Assembly (NCBI GenBank): GCA_018340805.1
Contig: JACMZG010001908.1
Location: forward strand, 47,924,524-47,988,523
Direction of reading: 5' to 3'
DNA: 64,000 nt
Source of the DNA: Microvelia longipes
Taxonomy: Eukaryota; Arthropoda; Insecta; Hemiptera; Veliidae
A model generated the notes under the pieces. It had not been told where the DNA came from. It did no database searches and worked only from the letters and a program-made list of their open reading frames with translations. The position numbers and the translations under genes are program-made. Shown here one piece after another: positions 44,411 to 56,010 of the stretch (position 1 is its first letter; the number at the start of each line of letters is the position of its first letter).

Positions 44411-45084
44411 TGACTGGCACTATGATAAAACATTGATGACTTGCTTTAAAACATGACAGGTAATACTTAAAAGCAGGTAATTCTTTTCTTCTGGGAAAGC
44501 ATTAAGGGATCTTAATGGGAAAGTTCCGGATTTTAAGCAATTATAGTACTTCATATTTCCTACAGCTCTATCATGGCAAATAGTAATTCTTAAGAAGCAA
44601 TTCTCGAGAATGCAAAAAAACAAATTTCGGGTCTCGAAGCAAAAAAGCATGGTAAGTCCTGGCAATAAACAATTTTTTCGTTCTTTTTATGCGTGAAATT
44701 TTTCTCAGTGTGGTCAAGGGTACCACCATCAGGTCAATATGTCCATTCTTCCCCAGTCCTTGACCTCTATAGTCTGGTCCTTTGGTCATAATTTAGTTTG
44801 ATTATACAAAGTATACAACAATAAACACTGCAAACTAGAAGAGTCAACCCTTACTTCTAGTCTAGATATTTTAGGAATCCTGAGTGGTTTTTAACTTAAG
44901 TTATCAGACTGCATTTGTTTGTGAGTGTCAGTTATCATGGTAATTTTTACAGTGTTTAAGCATAAGAGTTGGCACTTGATGCAATAACCAATCTTTATGG
45001 CTAGTTATGAAGTCACAAAGTTCAAACATTCAAAATAATAATCGGATAAATTTGGCATGCATATAATTAGTCTTATATATGCCT
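44411..45084. other. Non-coding span
   Basis: Nothing recognised. Confidence 0.4.
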
Positions 45085-45106
45085 TAATATTATATATATA
45101 TAATAT

Positions 45107-45203
<97 letters not shown>

Positions 45204-45262
45204 TATATATAGGCTTATATAGTCTATATATAGACTATACTATATATATAGTCTTATATAGG
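45085..45262. repeat. (TA)n microsatellite with inverted ends
   Basis: A long TA tract. Its right end contains TATAGTCTATATATAGACTA + TA, a palindrome. Confidence 0.95.
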
Positions 45263-45921
45263 ACCAAAAAGTTTTTTTTGTAGCGTCAATCGTCTCAAGT
45301 AGCTTCTAATGAGGTTGATGGGCGACTACTCGGAATAAACATTTCCTAATGTTTGATAATGAGAAAATCTATAGTCCGAAGACGTAATGACATTAAGATT
45401 TGACTATGTACATTCTACATTCTATGTACTTCTACTTACTTCTACGTACTTCTTGTACTATGTACTTCTACTACTTCATTCTATGTACATTCTAAGAAGA
45501 GCATGGCGGATCTGAAAGAGTATGGGAAAGTTAAGAGGTACCTCGAACCCAAATATTATAGTTAAATTTTTTATTGTTTACAATTAAATTTTTCCTACAT
45601 GACCCTATTAAAGATTTATATATTTAATAAAACATATTCTGTACTGACAGAATTATAGGATTACACATTGATTTTTTTATTTATTTGTAGTAGTGGTGTT
45701 TATGAAAACCAGTGTAAGGTGACCACTTTGGAGTGGTGCCTTGAGTGGCCACTTTATCCAGGTTTTACTTGTATATTATCGCTTCGCTTATAAATAATTT
45801 AACTGATACAAATATAAAATCTAAATGTAACTTAAACACGTTAAATTAAGTTATTGAAAATTAACTCTACATTCTCTTTAAATCCAATTTTACTAAGCTA
45901 AAAAAGGTCTATTTAAATTTT
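45263..45921. other. Non-coding span with short CTTCTACGTA repeats
   Basis: Around 45.40-45.50 kb, degenerate copies of TATGTACTTCTACTTACT occur. ACCACTTTGGAGTGG..CAGGTTTTACTTGTA near 45.72-45.77 kb resembles a pogo-like MITE end. No gene. Confidence 0.4.
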
Positions 45922-45930
45922 TATTTCCGC

Positions 45931-46156
45931 TAATAATAATAATAGTAATGCCCGTTTAAAGAAATGGATAACCCTACGGGGACAATCTCAGGTGGCGGAG
46001 GGACCCGTTACCCTTATAGAGTAATCTAAAATGGCGATAATTTATTAGAAACTACCTTATATTAACTGAGAGCGTAACCTGGGATGCGAACCACAGATCA
46101 CCGTGATATCAAAGGTGTAAAGACTAACACATAGACGACCTCGGCCAAGGAGGCAA
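45931..46156 (-). mobile_element. tRNA-derived SINE, copy 1
   Basis: Same family as the 52.57-kb copy. On the minus strand the head runs from GTTGCCTCCTTGGCCGAGGT through the B-box area ATCTGTGGTTCGCATCCCAG. The body ends in a (TTA)n tail at 45931-45943. A probable target duplication TTTCCG(C/A)TAA flanks it (about 45922 and 46161). More diverged than copy 2. Confidence 0.7.
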
Positions 46157-46684
46157 CCTTTTCCGATAACAAAAAGTTAAAATTGATCAAAAACCCATAG
46201 AATAAATCCGACATGTGGTTTCATACACAACATAGTCATGCATCATTTAACCATACTTATATTATTAATATATTCTTTGTATTTTTACTAGAATTGTAGT
46301 AAAGTAGGATCGCGTGAAGGCAAGGACATTAGCCGTGGAAACCAGGGAGTTAAATAGAAGCAAGGAGTAAAGTTTAACTTTACAGTCCCACTTCCATTCA
46401 CTACCCCCCTAAAATCTGACAAGACCCCCCTAAACCTTCTCATTCAATTATTTTAACTCGTATAACTAAAACAGTTAAAAAAACCTTCAAAACTAAACCT
46501 TCGTGACAACTTTGAGATAATCAATATGTGAAAGAAAAACAATTTGGTCCTAACAGATTCCAGATGATTGTTTTCTCAGTTATTATTAAAACATAAGTAA
46601 ATCATAGTATGCTGTATTATTAGATTATATCGCTATACACACACTAAATTAGTATTTCCTACTACATTAGTCTGTAGTATATTT
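46157..46684. other. AT-rich non-coding span
   Basis: No gene or repeat recognised; C-rich short runs at 46.40-46.44 kb. Confidence 0.4.
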
Positions 46685-46757
46685 GTATATATATATTATT
46701 ATATATATATATAATATATATTATATATATTAATTATATTATATATATATATATAAC
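46685..46757. repeat. (TA)n microsatellite
   Basis: TA tract with ATTAT interruptions. Confidence 0.95.
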
Positions 46758-47099
46758 AAACCTTAACAGGTAAACCCTCAAGCGTAAAAAATAATAATAT
46801 AACCTTACACCCAGGACCCGCGTGTCCGATCAACCTGATTGAGGTTTTTCTGTGGTTTCCCTCAATTTTACAGGCAAATGCCAGGTTGAATCATCAAAAG
46901 TCAGTCACAGACTGCATAGGAACCCTTTTTGTTTATATGATCTTTACAATATAAACCTATTTAAAACACCATCAAAATATCTTTGACAATTTAAAAAAAA
47001 TAATAATAACATAAAAAATAAATACCCAAACAAAAATATACAATTATCCTTAACCAAACAAACCCCCTCACACCCCAAAAAATGGACAAAAAAAATAAA

Positions 47100-47290
47100 C
47101 AATGGAAAGAAATCAAAACAATGGATCGATGGACAAGAATCAAATAAACAATGGATTGATGGACAAGAAATCAAATAAACAATGGATTGATGGAAGAATC
47201 AAAAACAATGATCGATGGACAAGAAATCAAATAAACAATGGATCGATGGACAAGAAATCAAATAAACAATGGATTGATGAACAAAAAATC
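47100..47290. repeat. 31-bp tandem repeat, about 6 units
   Basis: The unit is AAATCAAATAAACAATGGAT + TGATGGACAAG, open in both strands' frames because it lacks stops; not a gene. Confidence 0.9.
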
Positions 47291-48353
47291 AAGTATTCTG
47301 AAGAAAGCTTTTCCAGACACCTCCGCCTTATTTTTTTTGTGCCTCATTTTTCCAGTGCCACCTTGGCAGTTAAAAAATGCCAAGAAAATTAATTTAAAAG
47401 AACCAAAATTCGCTTAGCTTAATGAACTTCTAGTGTTCGTCCCAGGTTCATTCGACCCAGCGCACTGAGAAACATATAAATAATATATTACTTAAGTAAG
47501 TAACATAGGTGTAATATTATAATACCGATAATTTAAGTATTATATTATTTCAATAATGACCCAAGATCCCTTAAAACTTTTATCCAAAAATAAAAGCTGT
47601 CCATAGAGATATATTATTAGAGGGGGCATACATGATCTAATCATATTTGAAGGTTTTAAACATTCTCAAAAGCCACAACTACTCCATGAAACACAACGAA
47701 ATACTTCTTTCATAGCAACAAATTTAACCTTTCATTTTACCGATTTGTTAAAAATATTTGCTGAATGAGCAAACCTAGTTAATAACGTCACAACAACCAG
47801 AACTCTTCTTATTAAGTTTGATTATTGTATCAAGTTCTATTTAATAATGATTGTTTATTTAAAAAAGTTCATGACTTAGCCAGTACTTTTAGACTAAGTT
47901 GTATTACCTTATATTATGCAGAGTATTGGAGCATGCTAAAACATTTCTAGTGAGTACTCCACAACTAATATACAGTTCTAGCCTTTACGAAATGCAACTT
48001 AGCTCTCAACCTTTTGTAAATAAAGGCAAATTTTTTTAAAGATGCTATCATCCCCTTAACTGGGAGCAATCCTCACTTGACTTATTACAGATATTTCAAG
48101 GAAACAGCCACAAATTGTGAAGATCTAACACGATTTACAACCCATAAGCCTTAAGTTTGATTACAGTTACGATAAACATAATATCAAAATTTGTACAAAC
48201 TCCTAGTTTAACAAAAAAGGTATTAATGGACTGTAAAAATTTAACTAGTGAAAAGGTTTATAAAAGAAGACAGCAGTCCAAATATAGTTGAAAAACAATA
48301 TTTGGTAAATATTGGGGTAACAAAATATCAGGGTAAATAGATTTAATAAAACA
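47291..48353. other. Non-coding span
   Basis: No gene recognised. Between 47.4 and 47.8 kb some sentences resemble the composite element's interior (TTCATTCGACCCAGCGC; TGAGCAAACCTAGTTAATAA + CGTCAC), so a worn copy of that element may be present. Confidence 0.4.
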
Positions 48354-49852
48354 AATAATTCTGGCGCGGTGGTCCGCATGTCGGGCGAATTTCCTTTGGA
48401 TGCGTGTTTCTGTGCTTTTTGCATTATATAAGTTTACAACTACTAAATAAATAATTCCGGCGCGGTGGTCCGCTGTCGGGCGAATTTCATTTAGAATGCG
48501 TGTTTCCGTGCTAAACAACCCATTTCTTGCTTATGCAAGAACCATGCCCATAGCGTGGTTCCGGTTCATGCTTTAGAACCTAAGCAGTTTACTCAATTGT
48601 CAAGCACTGCTCGTAACTCATTTTGTCTGTATTTTCCAAAGGAAATGCGCTAAAACCTTTAAAGATACTGACTAAGCTTAAAGATAAGTAACTAAGCTTT
48701 AAACTAGTGCAAATAATAGTGCGTACTTCTAATTTTAGAGGCATAGTTTTGTACAACTAGATAATTATTCGCATTTCCTTTGGAAAATACAGACAAAATG
48801 AGTTACGAGCAGTGCTTGACAATTGAGTAAACTGCTTAGGTTCTAAAGCATGAACCGGAACCACGCTATGGGCATGGTTCTTGCATAAGCAAGAAATGGG
48901 TTGTTTAGAACGGAAACACGCATTCTAAATGAAATTCGCCCGACAGCGGACCACCGCGCCGGAATTATTTATTTAGTAGTTGTAAACTTATATAATGCAA
49001 AAAGCACAGAAACACGTATCCAAAGGAAATTCGCCCGACATGCGGACCACCGCGCCAGAATTATTTTCTAATTGTAAACTTATATTAAGTAAAAAAAAAA
49101 CGGTAAAAAATTACTGTCCCTACTAGGATTTGAACCCAGGTACTCTGGTTTGAGTGCTCGCATCCAAAGGAAATTCGCCCCGACATGCGATCACCGCGCC
49201 AGAATTATTTTCTAGTTGTAAACTATATTAAGTAAAAAAAAAACGATAAAAAATTATCGAACTCAAGGTACCTGGAGTTTGAGTGGTCGTATTGACTCCG
49301 GACCACTGGCATTTAACTCAGATGCCCAAAAACATTGAAAACGACACCCTACTCGAAATTTAATTTTCAACGACCGTAATTTTGGTTTTCTATAATGTTT
49401 GTGGTTTTTTCGACTTTTTGGTAACTTAAAGTAGTCGTATCGACTTCGGACCAGTTTCATTCGATTCAGCGCCCAAAATTACATAGAAAACGACACCCTA
49501 CTCAAAATTTATTTTTTATCGACCTAAATTTTGGTTTTCGGTAATTTACAATGGTTTTTTTCGATTTTTAGGTCACTTAGAGTTGTCGTATCGACTTCGG
49601 ACCAGTTTTATTCGATTCAGCGTCTCAAAAAAATGTTAAGTATTGACCTTTTTCACGGCAAAAATATTAACCCTGAATTTTGCCGATTTTTTTGAAAATT
49701 TCGCTGACTCAGCAAACCGGGTTAATGACGTCACATAAACCTGGTTTTCAATAGGGTTCGTGTCCTCCCGAAGGTTGATTTTGTACCAAGTTTGGTTAAA
49801 AAATATTAATCCGTTCGAAAGATAGAGTGTTTACAAGAAAGTGTCTAGAAAT

Positions 49853-49928
<76 letters not shown>

Positions 49929-50445
49929 GATATCCTTATTGATAATTAACCCGCAATTATTGTTTGACAGGTACAATTTTAATACAAATAACCCATTTTT
50001 TCTTTGTCCAGTATTCTTCGAGCACAGTTTGCACTATTAATTTATTTATATCCCCTGGGGTTAGATTCCTATGTTATGTCGCTTTTAGTTTTAGTTACCA
50101 TATTTTATGTTTGTGAATGTTCATTTTATTAACTTCCTATTATTATTATTTTAATCCAAAAAGAGTTTTAAATTGTTATAAAACTTTAGTGAAAGTTTAT
50201 TTTAAAATATATATTTTATTTTTTCCTGTTTCTTTAATCTCATAAAAAAACAACCTCATTAACTGATTTCTTTGGGAATCAGCTAGTAAAAATAGATTTT
50301 TATATGAGCCTTATTGTATTAAGTCAAATTTAAAATAATTTAAGCAAATTATGAGAAATCGTTTGCAAATTTCATGTTAAATAGTGGCTACTGTAGAGAT
50401 TAGATTGTACATACTCTAATACATTATAATGAAATTATTATATAT

Positions 50446-50498
<53 letters not shown>

Positions 50499-50619
50499 AA
50501 AGTCTCGCGAAAATTATTTTTTCGTCATTAGGACCTCTGAAACGGATTTATGTCGTGGTCCGAGTTCGAATTCCGCCATGACGCCTATCCCATTAGGCGA
50601 ATTTCCAAAGGAAATTCGC
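48354..50619. mobile_element. Composite palindromic element, copy 2 (interrupted)
   Basis: This repeats copy 1 in the same order: inverted arms 48354-48655 and about 48765-49067 with GCGAATTTCCTTTGG motifs, the AGGATTTGAACCCAGGTAC module, the three 145-bp GTCGTATCGACTTCGGACCA repeats, a TA tract, and the terminal module CTCTGAAACGGATTTATGTC..ATTTCCAAAGGAAATTCGC. In the terminal module this copy has an exact Pol III-like B box (GAGTTCGAATTCC). The two copies are close to identical apart from small indels, which implies recent movement or conversion. Confidence 0.8.
49927..50437. other. About 0.5 kb insertion in the TA tract of composite copy 2
   Basis: A block absent from copy 1 lies between two TA tracts (49858-49926 and about 50438-50495). 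It starts CTGATATCCTTATTGATAAT and ends CATTATAATGAAATTATTA. No inverted ends or coding capacity seen. Confidence 0.65.
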
Positions 50620-51074
50620 TAAAACAACAAAACTATAAATATGAACTAAATAAACCAACAAATATACAATATCAAATAAAGTAAGAGAAAACAGATAAGA
50701 GTTATCAAAAATGAAGATTTTTGATAACTTCTCTAATACTTTTAACGTTTAACTCTCTCTAATAAGATTAGAGAAGTGCAGAGTAACTACAAGTTATAAC
50801 CGCAACACGTTGAGATTACAACAAACATGGAGAAAGATTGAAAGACAATTGAAATCCTAGTGCTTAGCCAATGACGACTTGTTGAGAATCAGTTTAGCCT
50901 GATTGAATAAAGACTTCAAGAATATAATCGCACTCACTAGTAAAATAGCCATCCAAAGTCCAGGTGACTTGGTCTTCACCAATACCTTAGTATACATAAA
51001 AAATACACAACAGCAACTTGCTTTATTTATAGTCAGCATTACTACAAATGTACTCAATATAAACTAAAATATAC
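50620..51074. other. AT-rich non-coding span
   Basis: An inverted pair AAAAATGAAGATTTTT..TCTCTAATA / TAATAAGATTAGAG lies near 50.71-50.77 kb. No gene. Confidence 0.4.
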
Positions 51075-52268
51075 AACAGTTATTTCAAATAAGATAATTT
51101 TATGAGGTAATGGTCAGATAGGTATAAAAACACACAATTTGAGCTTTCGGCCGTAAATATATAAAAACATTATATAATATTTATATAATGTTCTTCTTCT
51201 TAAATTTTGTAATGCTAGCCCCCTTTTCATTCAAACTAGATCTTTGTTTAGAAGTAGGTGTCGTTCTCCGATGGTATACACAGCTAGCTATTGTTAGATT
51301 AATATAACTAATGTTTCTTTTTTATGTGTTATTCGCGATTCAAAGAGATAGTTGTAAGGTTGGCAATACCAATGGCGGGAAAACGAAAGGGTGATCAATT
51401 TTTTTTTTATCATAGGATTTGCATGGGAGCCGTTGAAAATTCTTCTTTTATTCCTTTATTGTTCGTTAATTTGTGATAAATGAGGTAAAATTTAATAGAA
51501 CGACCATCGGTGCTAAAAAAAATGGCCAATATTTCATAGATAAATACTTCGATTATTCCAGGATTTTAAATATAGAATCAGGCTCTTATCACTACAGACT
51601 TGGATTTGTCCGATTTAACCCAGAAATAATAAAACCTAAACAGATGATTTAAACAAACATTTTACAAAAACTTGAATTTATTGAGTTATTTATTATTTTA
51701 GTGTGTAAATAAAATTGATTCATAAATTAAAACACCATTACGGTGAAAATCGGCTTGTTATCAGTTAATTTAAATACCTGTAACAACTAATTTAAACAAT
51801 TTAATGCAATTAAAAGGTAATTTTGTGTGTTTGTGTGAACTAAAATTATTTAAAAGTAACATTAATTAACAATAAATAAATTAAAACACTATATTGTGAT
51901 TTTCTCCATCTTATCACTCAATTTAAATACTCGTGACAACCCATTAAAACCCAATTTTTCAACGAAATGGTGATTCTATTGAGTTCATACGCTCTAAAAT
52001 TAATTAAATTAAAGCACTTTGATAAAAAATTTAAAGAAATAATCGTCACAATTAAGAAAAACCAAAAAACTCCCATAAGGACTTTAACAACAATCACCCT
52101 TTCGTTATCAATTTCTTATCAGCGATGGTGGCGCTGCTACGGACTTTGAATCGCGAATCCGATTCAGTTTGGAATAAAACTACTTCTGAAGAGGGCCTAA
52201 TTTACGGCCGAAAGCTCTAATTTTGTGTTTTTATACCTATTACCTCATAAAATTATCTTGCTTAAATA
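51075..52268. mobile_element. 1.2-kb DNA element with long terminal inverted repeats
   Basis: The left end AAGATAATTTTATGAGGTAA..TTTGAGCTTTCGGCCGTAAA is matched in reverse complement at the right end (TTTACGGCCGAAAGCTCTAA..TTACCTCATAAAATTATCTT). A second inner pair, ATTCGCGATTCAAAG and CTTTGAATCGCGAAT with ACGAAAGGGTGAT, extends the symmetry to about 350 bp per side, with gaps. The centre carries two copies of a roughly 155-bp direct repeat (AAATTAAAACACCATTACGG..; AAATTAAAACACTATATTGT..). No transposase frame, so non-autonomous. Confidence 0.7.
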
Positions 52269-52570
52269 GTTTGGTCCATAATTTTATATTAGTTATTTCA
52301 AATTTTAGCCCCGTCATAAAACAAAATATCAAATGGAAAATAATAAAACATCAAAATGAGTCGACAGTTTTTTTAAAAAGTATTCAAATCAGTATTTATG
52401 TAAAATACTGAATTATTTCAAGCTTATTATATAAGTAAATGCAGTAGTAAATTATTCCTATTAACTTACAGGTTGTGTTTGATAAATTAAATCAGTAACT
52501 TACCTAAAACAGATAAAAAAACATTCATTAGAATACAAATATTAATTATGAAAGCAATAGAGTGATAATA

Positions 52571-52808
52571 ATAATAATAACAATAATAATAATGCCCGTT
52601 TTAGGGCCTTTCGGCCCTACAGGGTATTCGCCCTGCGGGAACCACCTCGGGTGGGTCACATCTACTATGCTCAAAGTAAAGCTAAACATGGCGAAATCTT
52701 TTTACATCAAATTCTATTTATAAAAACTGAGAGCATAGCCCGGGCTGTGAACTACGGACCTCCGGTGCCGAAGTCCAGTACTATACGACCGCGGCTACGG
52801 AGGCAGAT
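52571..52808 (-). mobile_element. tRNA-derived SINE, copy 2, with 11-bp target duplication
   Basis: Minus strand: TGCCTCCGTAGCCGCGGTCG + TATAGTACTGGACTTCGGCA, then GGTCCGTAGTTCACAGCCCG, a complete tRNA-like head with A box, an anticodon-loop-like ACTTCGG (reminiscent of tRNA-Arg) and B box GTTCACAGCCC. A body with CCACCCGAGGTGGTTCCCGC and CCTGTAGGGCCGAAAGGCCC follows, ending in a TTATTATTATTG tail. GAGTGATAATA is present on both sides (52560-52570 and 52809-52819), which is the target duplication from LINE-driven insertion. Confidence 0.85.
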
Positions 52809-52951
52809 GAGTGATAATACACTACTTTTTTATAGGAGAACTTTGTGTTTGCAAAAAAATCCTAAATTGGGATTTGACCTGAATTATCCCTTCTAGGTTA
52901 CTAAGACCTACAAAGTGGTAACCATAAAGTTTTCTGTCTATATGTATATGC

Positions 52952-53477
52952 CAAGGATCTTGAATAAAGGGGAAGACGCATTAAGGAACTTTTCTGACCC
53001 TATGGAAGTTGTATGAGATAGAGAAATAGGAGCAAACTTACTTTCCCCTTGGTTATTATGAAAAAAGGCGCCAAACGCAGGTTATGTAGCAAGGTTGTCA
53101 AGTTTGTTTCTAACTTTCTTCTGTGCTTCTCGTGATTCTTACATTTGTGGTGCTTGTTAAGTCATTTGTGCTTATTTAATTTTAAATTTAGGACTATACT
53201 TTGCCTCTTCAATGAGTGATAATTAAAGCGTGTTTTTTTATAACCTTCTCAAGCAATAAACAATGGAAAACCATTGAGAGGTAAATTTGCCTCTAAAATT
53301 TAAGACCTGCGCTGTTATAAGAATTGTAAGCATGTGCAGTTTGTACCAAGCATGTGCAGTTGGTTTTTTACATGTGTTTCGTGTTAAATTCTGTTTATTT
53401 TTTTTATTTTTCGATGGTGTCACTTTTTTGTATGGCAAATCGACATAGTGCGTCATCCCCTTCATTCAAGATCCTTG
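52952..53477. mobile_element. hAT-like MITE, copy 1 (526 bp)
   Basis: Terminal inverted repeats start CAAGGATCTTGAATAAAGGG and end with the complement CCC(C)TT(C)ATTCAAGATCCTTG. The CAAGG start fits the YARNG pattern of hAT ends. The flanking 8-mers GTATATGC (52944-52951) and GTATGTGC (53478-53485) match at 7 of 8 positions, as for an 8-bp target duplication. Same length as copy 2 and inverted relative to it. No transposase. Confidence 0.85.
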
Positions 53478-53499
53478 GTATGTGCGTGGGTCTGTTATC

Positions 53500-53725
53500 A
53501 TCGTCACTAACTGTCAATAATGACTCAGCAAAAATTTTTATAATCAATAAAACACGGAAAAATGTTTTGACGGATTTGAGATTAAGCACGCATGTAGTCT
53601 TTAATAAGACCAACTTATGTTCCAAGTGATCGATCAATTGGTCTGCATTAGTTCAATTTTTATCGAATAACTTGCATAATTTAAAAAAAAAATTGTGAAA
53701 ATCGAAAAATAATCTAGTCAAGTAT
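53500..53725 (+). repeat. Family A interspersed repeat, head
   Basis: GTCACTAACTGTCAATAATG + ACTCAGCAAAAATTTTTATA, AAACACGGAAAAATGTTTTG, TAAGCACGCATGTAGTCTTT and AATTTTTATCGAATAACTTG. The 3' half is absent. Confidence 0.7.
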
Positions 53726-55187
53726 GCGGTAAGATCAAACTTAACATTTATAAACAAGTATAAACTGTAATACCAAGAGATAGCACAATGTCATTCCACA
53801 AAAATTTAGATAGCATAAGATTATTGCTAGTACTTAAATAATTAACTAATGTTAGAAGAGAAACAAAGGATTTTTACTAATTCTCGAAAAAGGAGAGCAA
53901 ATTAAAATTCACGAAAATTACAGGAAATGAGTCAAACGAAAAATACAAAATTAAAAAGTTTATAGCACTGAACAGAAAAAAATGTGAAAATTTCATTACA
54001 AAGCGGGGATAGATTTTGCTCCGACAACAAAGTTTTTCTTGTAGAGAGATACAGGGAAGCAAATATTGGGGTCAAAAAATTCCCTTTAACTTTTTTCATT
54101 TAAAGATTCTGTTGTAAACAAAGACGAAAAAGTTGAGAATTTTAAAGTTAAACAAAGTTTCTACAAGGAGATCTTAAAGGATATATTTTGTCAGTATATT
54201 GTTTTAATTTTAACCATTGCTTATTATTTATGATTATTATTTTTTGTTTGTTGGTAAGAAGTATAACTCTTTAAGGAGGGGGGGAAGTTGGTGCAGGGTT
54301 TACTGGTTAGTACAGTTGCGCAGAGGAATCTGACTGGTAACCATGGTAACATCTACCAGTGAGAGGGGGCAATATGTGTGACCCCTAGCCAAGGATACAA
54401 CACCGTGTCCCTCAGACCTACTCCCATCCCCTCTCCTTTCCTCAACTTTTCCCTTCTCCTTTCCGCTTCAAAAAGAAACTCACAAGAAATGGGTTAGGAG
54501 AAAAGGAATGGAAGTCATTGCAGAAGCAGTCCTAAAACATTTTTACAACTTTGGCCCCATCACCCTTCCCTAAACCTTTAGCTGGCACTTTCCTAACCTT
54601 CTATTCTACTCAATACAACACCGTATTTTTTTTTATCCCGCATTATTATCAGAAAAAGAAATATCACCAAATTGGTGGTATAATCGAGACGATTTGGTTT
54701 ACTCTCTTCCTTTATTAGACCTTCGCAAAATTTTAATTTTCTTATCGAACCTTATTAAATTTATTATTTGAAACCACTCGCGTATTTTTCAAGAAATGAC
54801 GTTTTTATTATAGCCACAAATAGTCGTGGTATCACAACATACACGTGTCAACAAAACATTTTAACAACACACATACGTTTGAAATTGGTTAAGTTCAACG
54901 TATAATATTACATAAGCACTGTAATTGGTCGCTTTAAATGTTTATGCTACTTTTAAAATAAACTGACCAATCACAGAACACTTTTTTTGTTCACATTTTA
55001 TGAAAATAATTTATCAGGTAATTTATTGAAACTAAATACTTTGATCAAAAGAACAATTGTTATTAATATGACTTGACACTTTGGTTTTATTATTATTGTC
55101 AATTTTTTGTTACATTTTTTTTATATTGATTTCTTATTAATACACTGAAATATGTTCTAAGAAATTGTCTGTCTTTGAGTAATAAAG
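53726..55187. other. Unresolved flank; possible BEL/Pao 5' LTR in its right part
   Basis: The gag-like region starts right after 55187, so an LTR is expected to end there. A candidate start TGTCAACAAAACATTTTAAC lies near 54.85 kb, but no matching 3' LTR is in the window and the limits cannot be fixed. From 54.27 to 54.62 kb there is GC-richer, pyrimidine-rich sequence. No gene. Confidence 0.35.
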
Positions 55188-55202
55188 TGGTGCCGAAAAC
55201 CC
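55188..55202 (+). other. Candidate retroelement primer-binding site
   Basis: TGGTGCCGAAAACCC begins with TGG, as needed to pair with a tRNA CCA end. It stands one base before the gag start codon. I recall a similar sequence in insect BEL/Pao elements, but which tRNA it would bind is not established. Confidence 0.5.
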
Positions 55203-55203
55203 A

Positions 55204-56010
55204 ATGGCGGACGACGGGAAATCGCCAACAGATATTAGAAGAAGTGACAGAGACAATAAAGGTAAGCCGCCTTTGCGTTATGGAATTGATGACGAAGTCG
55301 ATACAAATCCTATCCCTATCTTCGATGGACAGGAGATGGACGGACAAGGAAGCCATGTATCGAATGAACGTGTCAGTAGCAAGCAATCTAGTATTAGATC
55401 TAACAACACCTTGTTTAACAGAGACAATAAATCTAAGCATAGTGCGAGTAAGTATACTCGAAGTAAGGAAGGCCACATCCCGAAGTTCAGACAGCAGAAT
55501 TAAGTGCTTAGAACTAGAAATATTAGCTAAGCAAAAAATACTAGAAGAGGAATTAAAGGTTGCGAGAGCCAACACTGAGGCTGCTGAGGCTAAAGCAAGG
55601 CTTGAAATTATTAAAAAACAACTTGAGTTAGAAAAAGCGATTGTTCAGAATTCAGGTTGTGGGTCGGTATCGAGTGGAAAGTCTAAATTCAGTTCAGCTA
55701 AATCAGAAGCTTGTACTGCAACATCTATGAATCCGTTCGACAAAGTTGCATCTTGGCTTGTTCAAGAAGATGATGTTTCAAAAAAAGTTGACAACCAGGA
55801 TGGGCTAAGGGGATTTTACGACAAGCAGCAAAATCAAGATAATAATGCAATCAAATACTTTGACAGAAATCAAAACAAAGAAAATAAAATTGTTTATCAG
55901 GGTGATATGAATAAGACGGATATTAAAAAGAACCAAAAATCCAGCATATCACCCCAAGAAAACAATATAATGGATTTTGCCAAAACTTTAGTGGACGGAA
56001 TGAAAAGTAT
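55204..56010 (+). pseudogene. BEL/Pao retroelement gag, N-terminal part
   Basis: Begins with an ATG (MADDGKSPTDIRRS) right after the candidate primer-binding site. The first frame is open to a stop near 55503; the neighbouring frame continues with a coiled-coil-like LELEILAKQKILEEELKVAR and RLEIIKKQLELEKAIVQ, then a polar stretch. A frameshift near 55.49 kb is therefore needed. An N-terminal coiled coil before the DUF1759-type region is typical of BEL/Pao Gag. Together with the pieces that follow it is a dead, rearranged copy: no protease, RT or integrase occurs downstream. Confidence 0.75.

Noticed and set aside
45085..45262. TATA-box promoter
   Set aside because: Long TA tracts create TATA-like strings everywhere; no gene follows.
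39140..45780. A pogo/Tigger-like MITE pair
   Set aside because: Only short CAGTAAAACCT-like words at 39.14 kb and near 45.77 kb, with no paired ends or TA duplication; too weak for a feature.
47102..47392. 96-codon plus-strand frame
   Set aside because: The first two thirds are the 31-bp tandem repeat; the tail resembles nothing.
54847..55187. A defined 5' LTR for the BEL element
   Set aside because: Only a candidate TGT start and the position of the primer-binding site support it; no second LTR is present for comparison.
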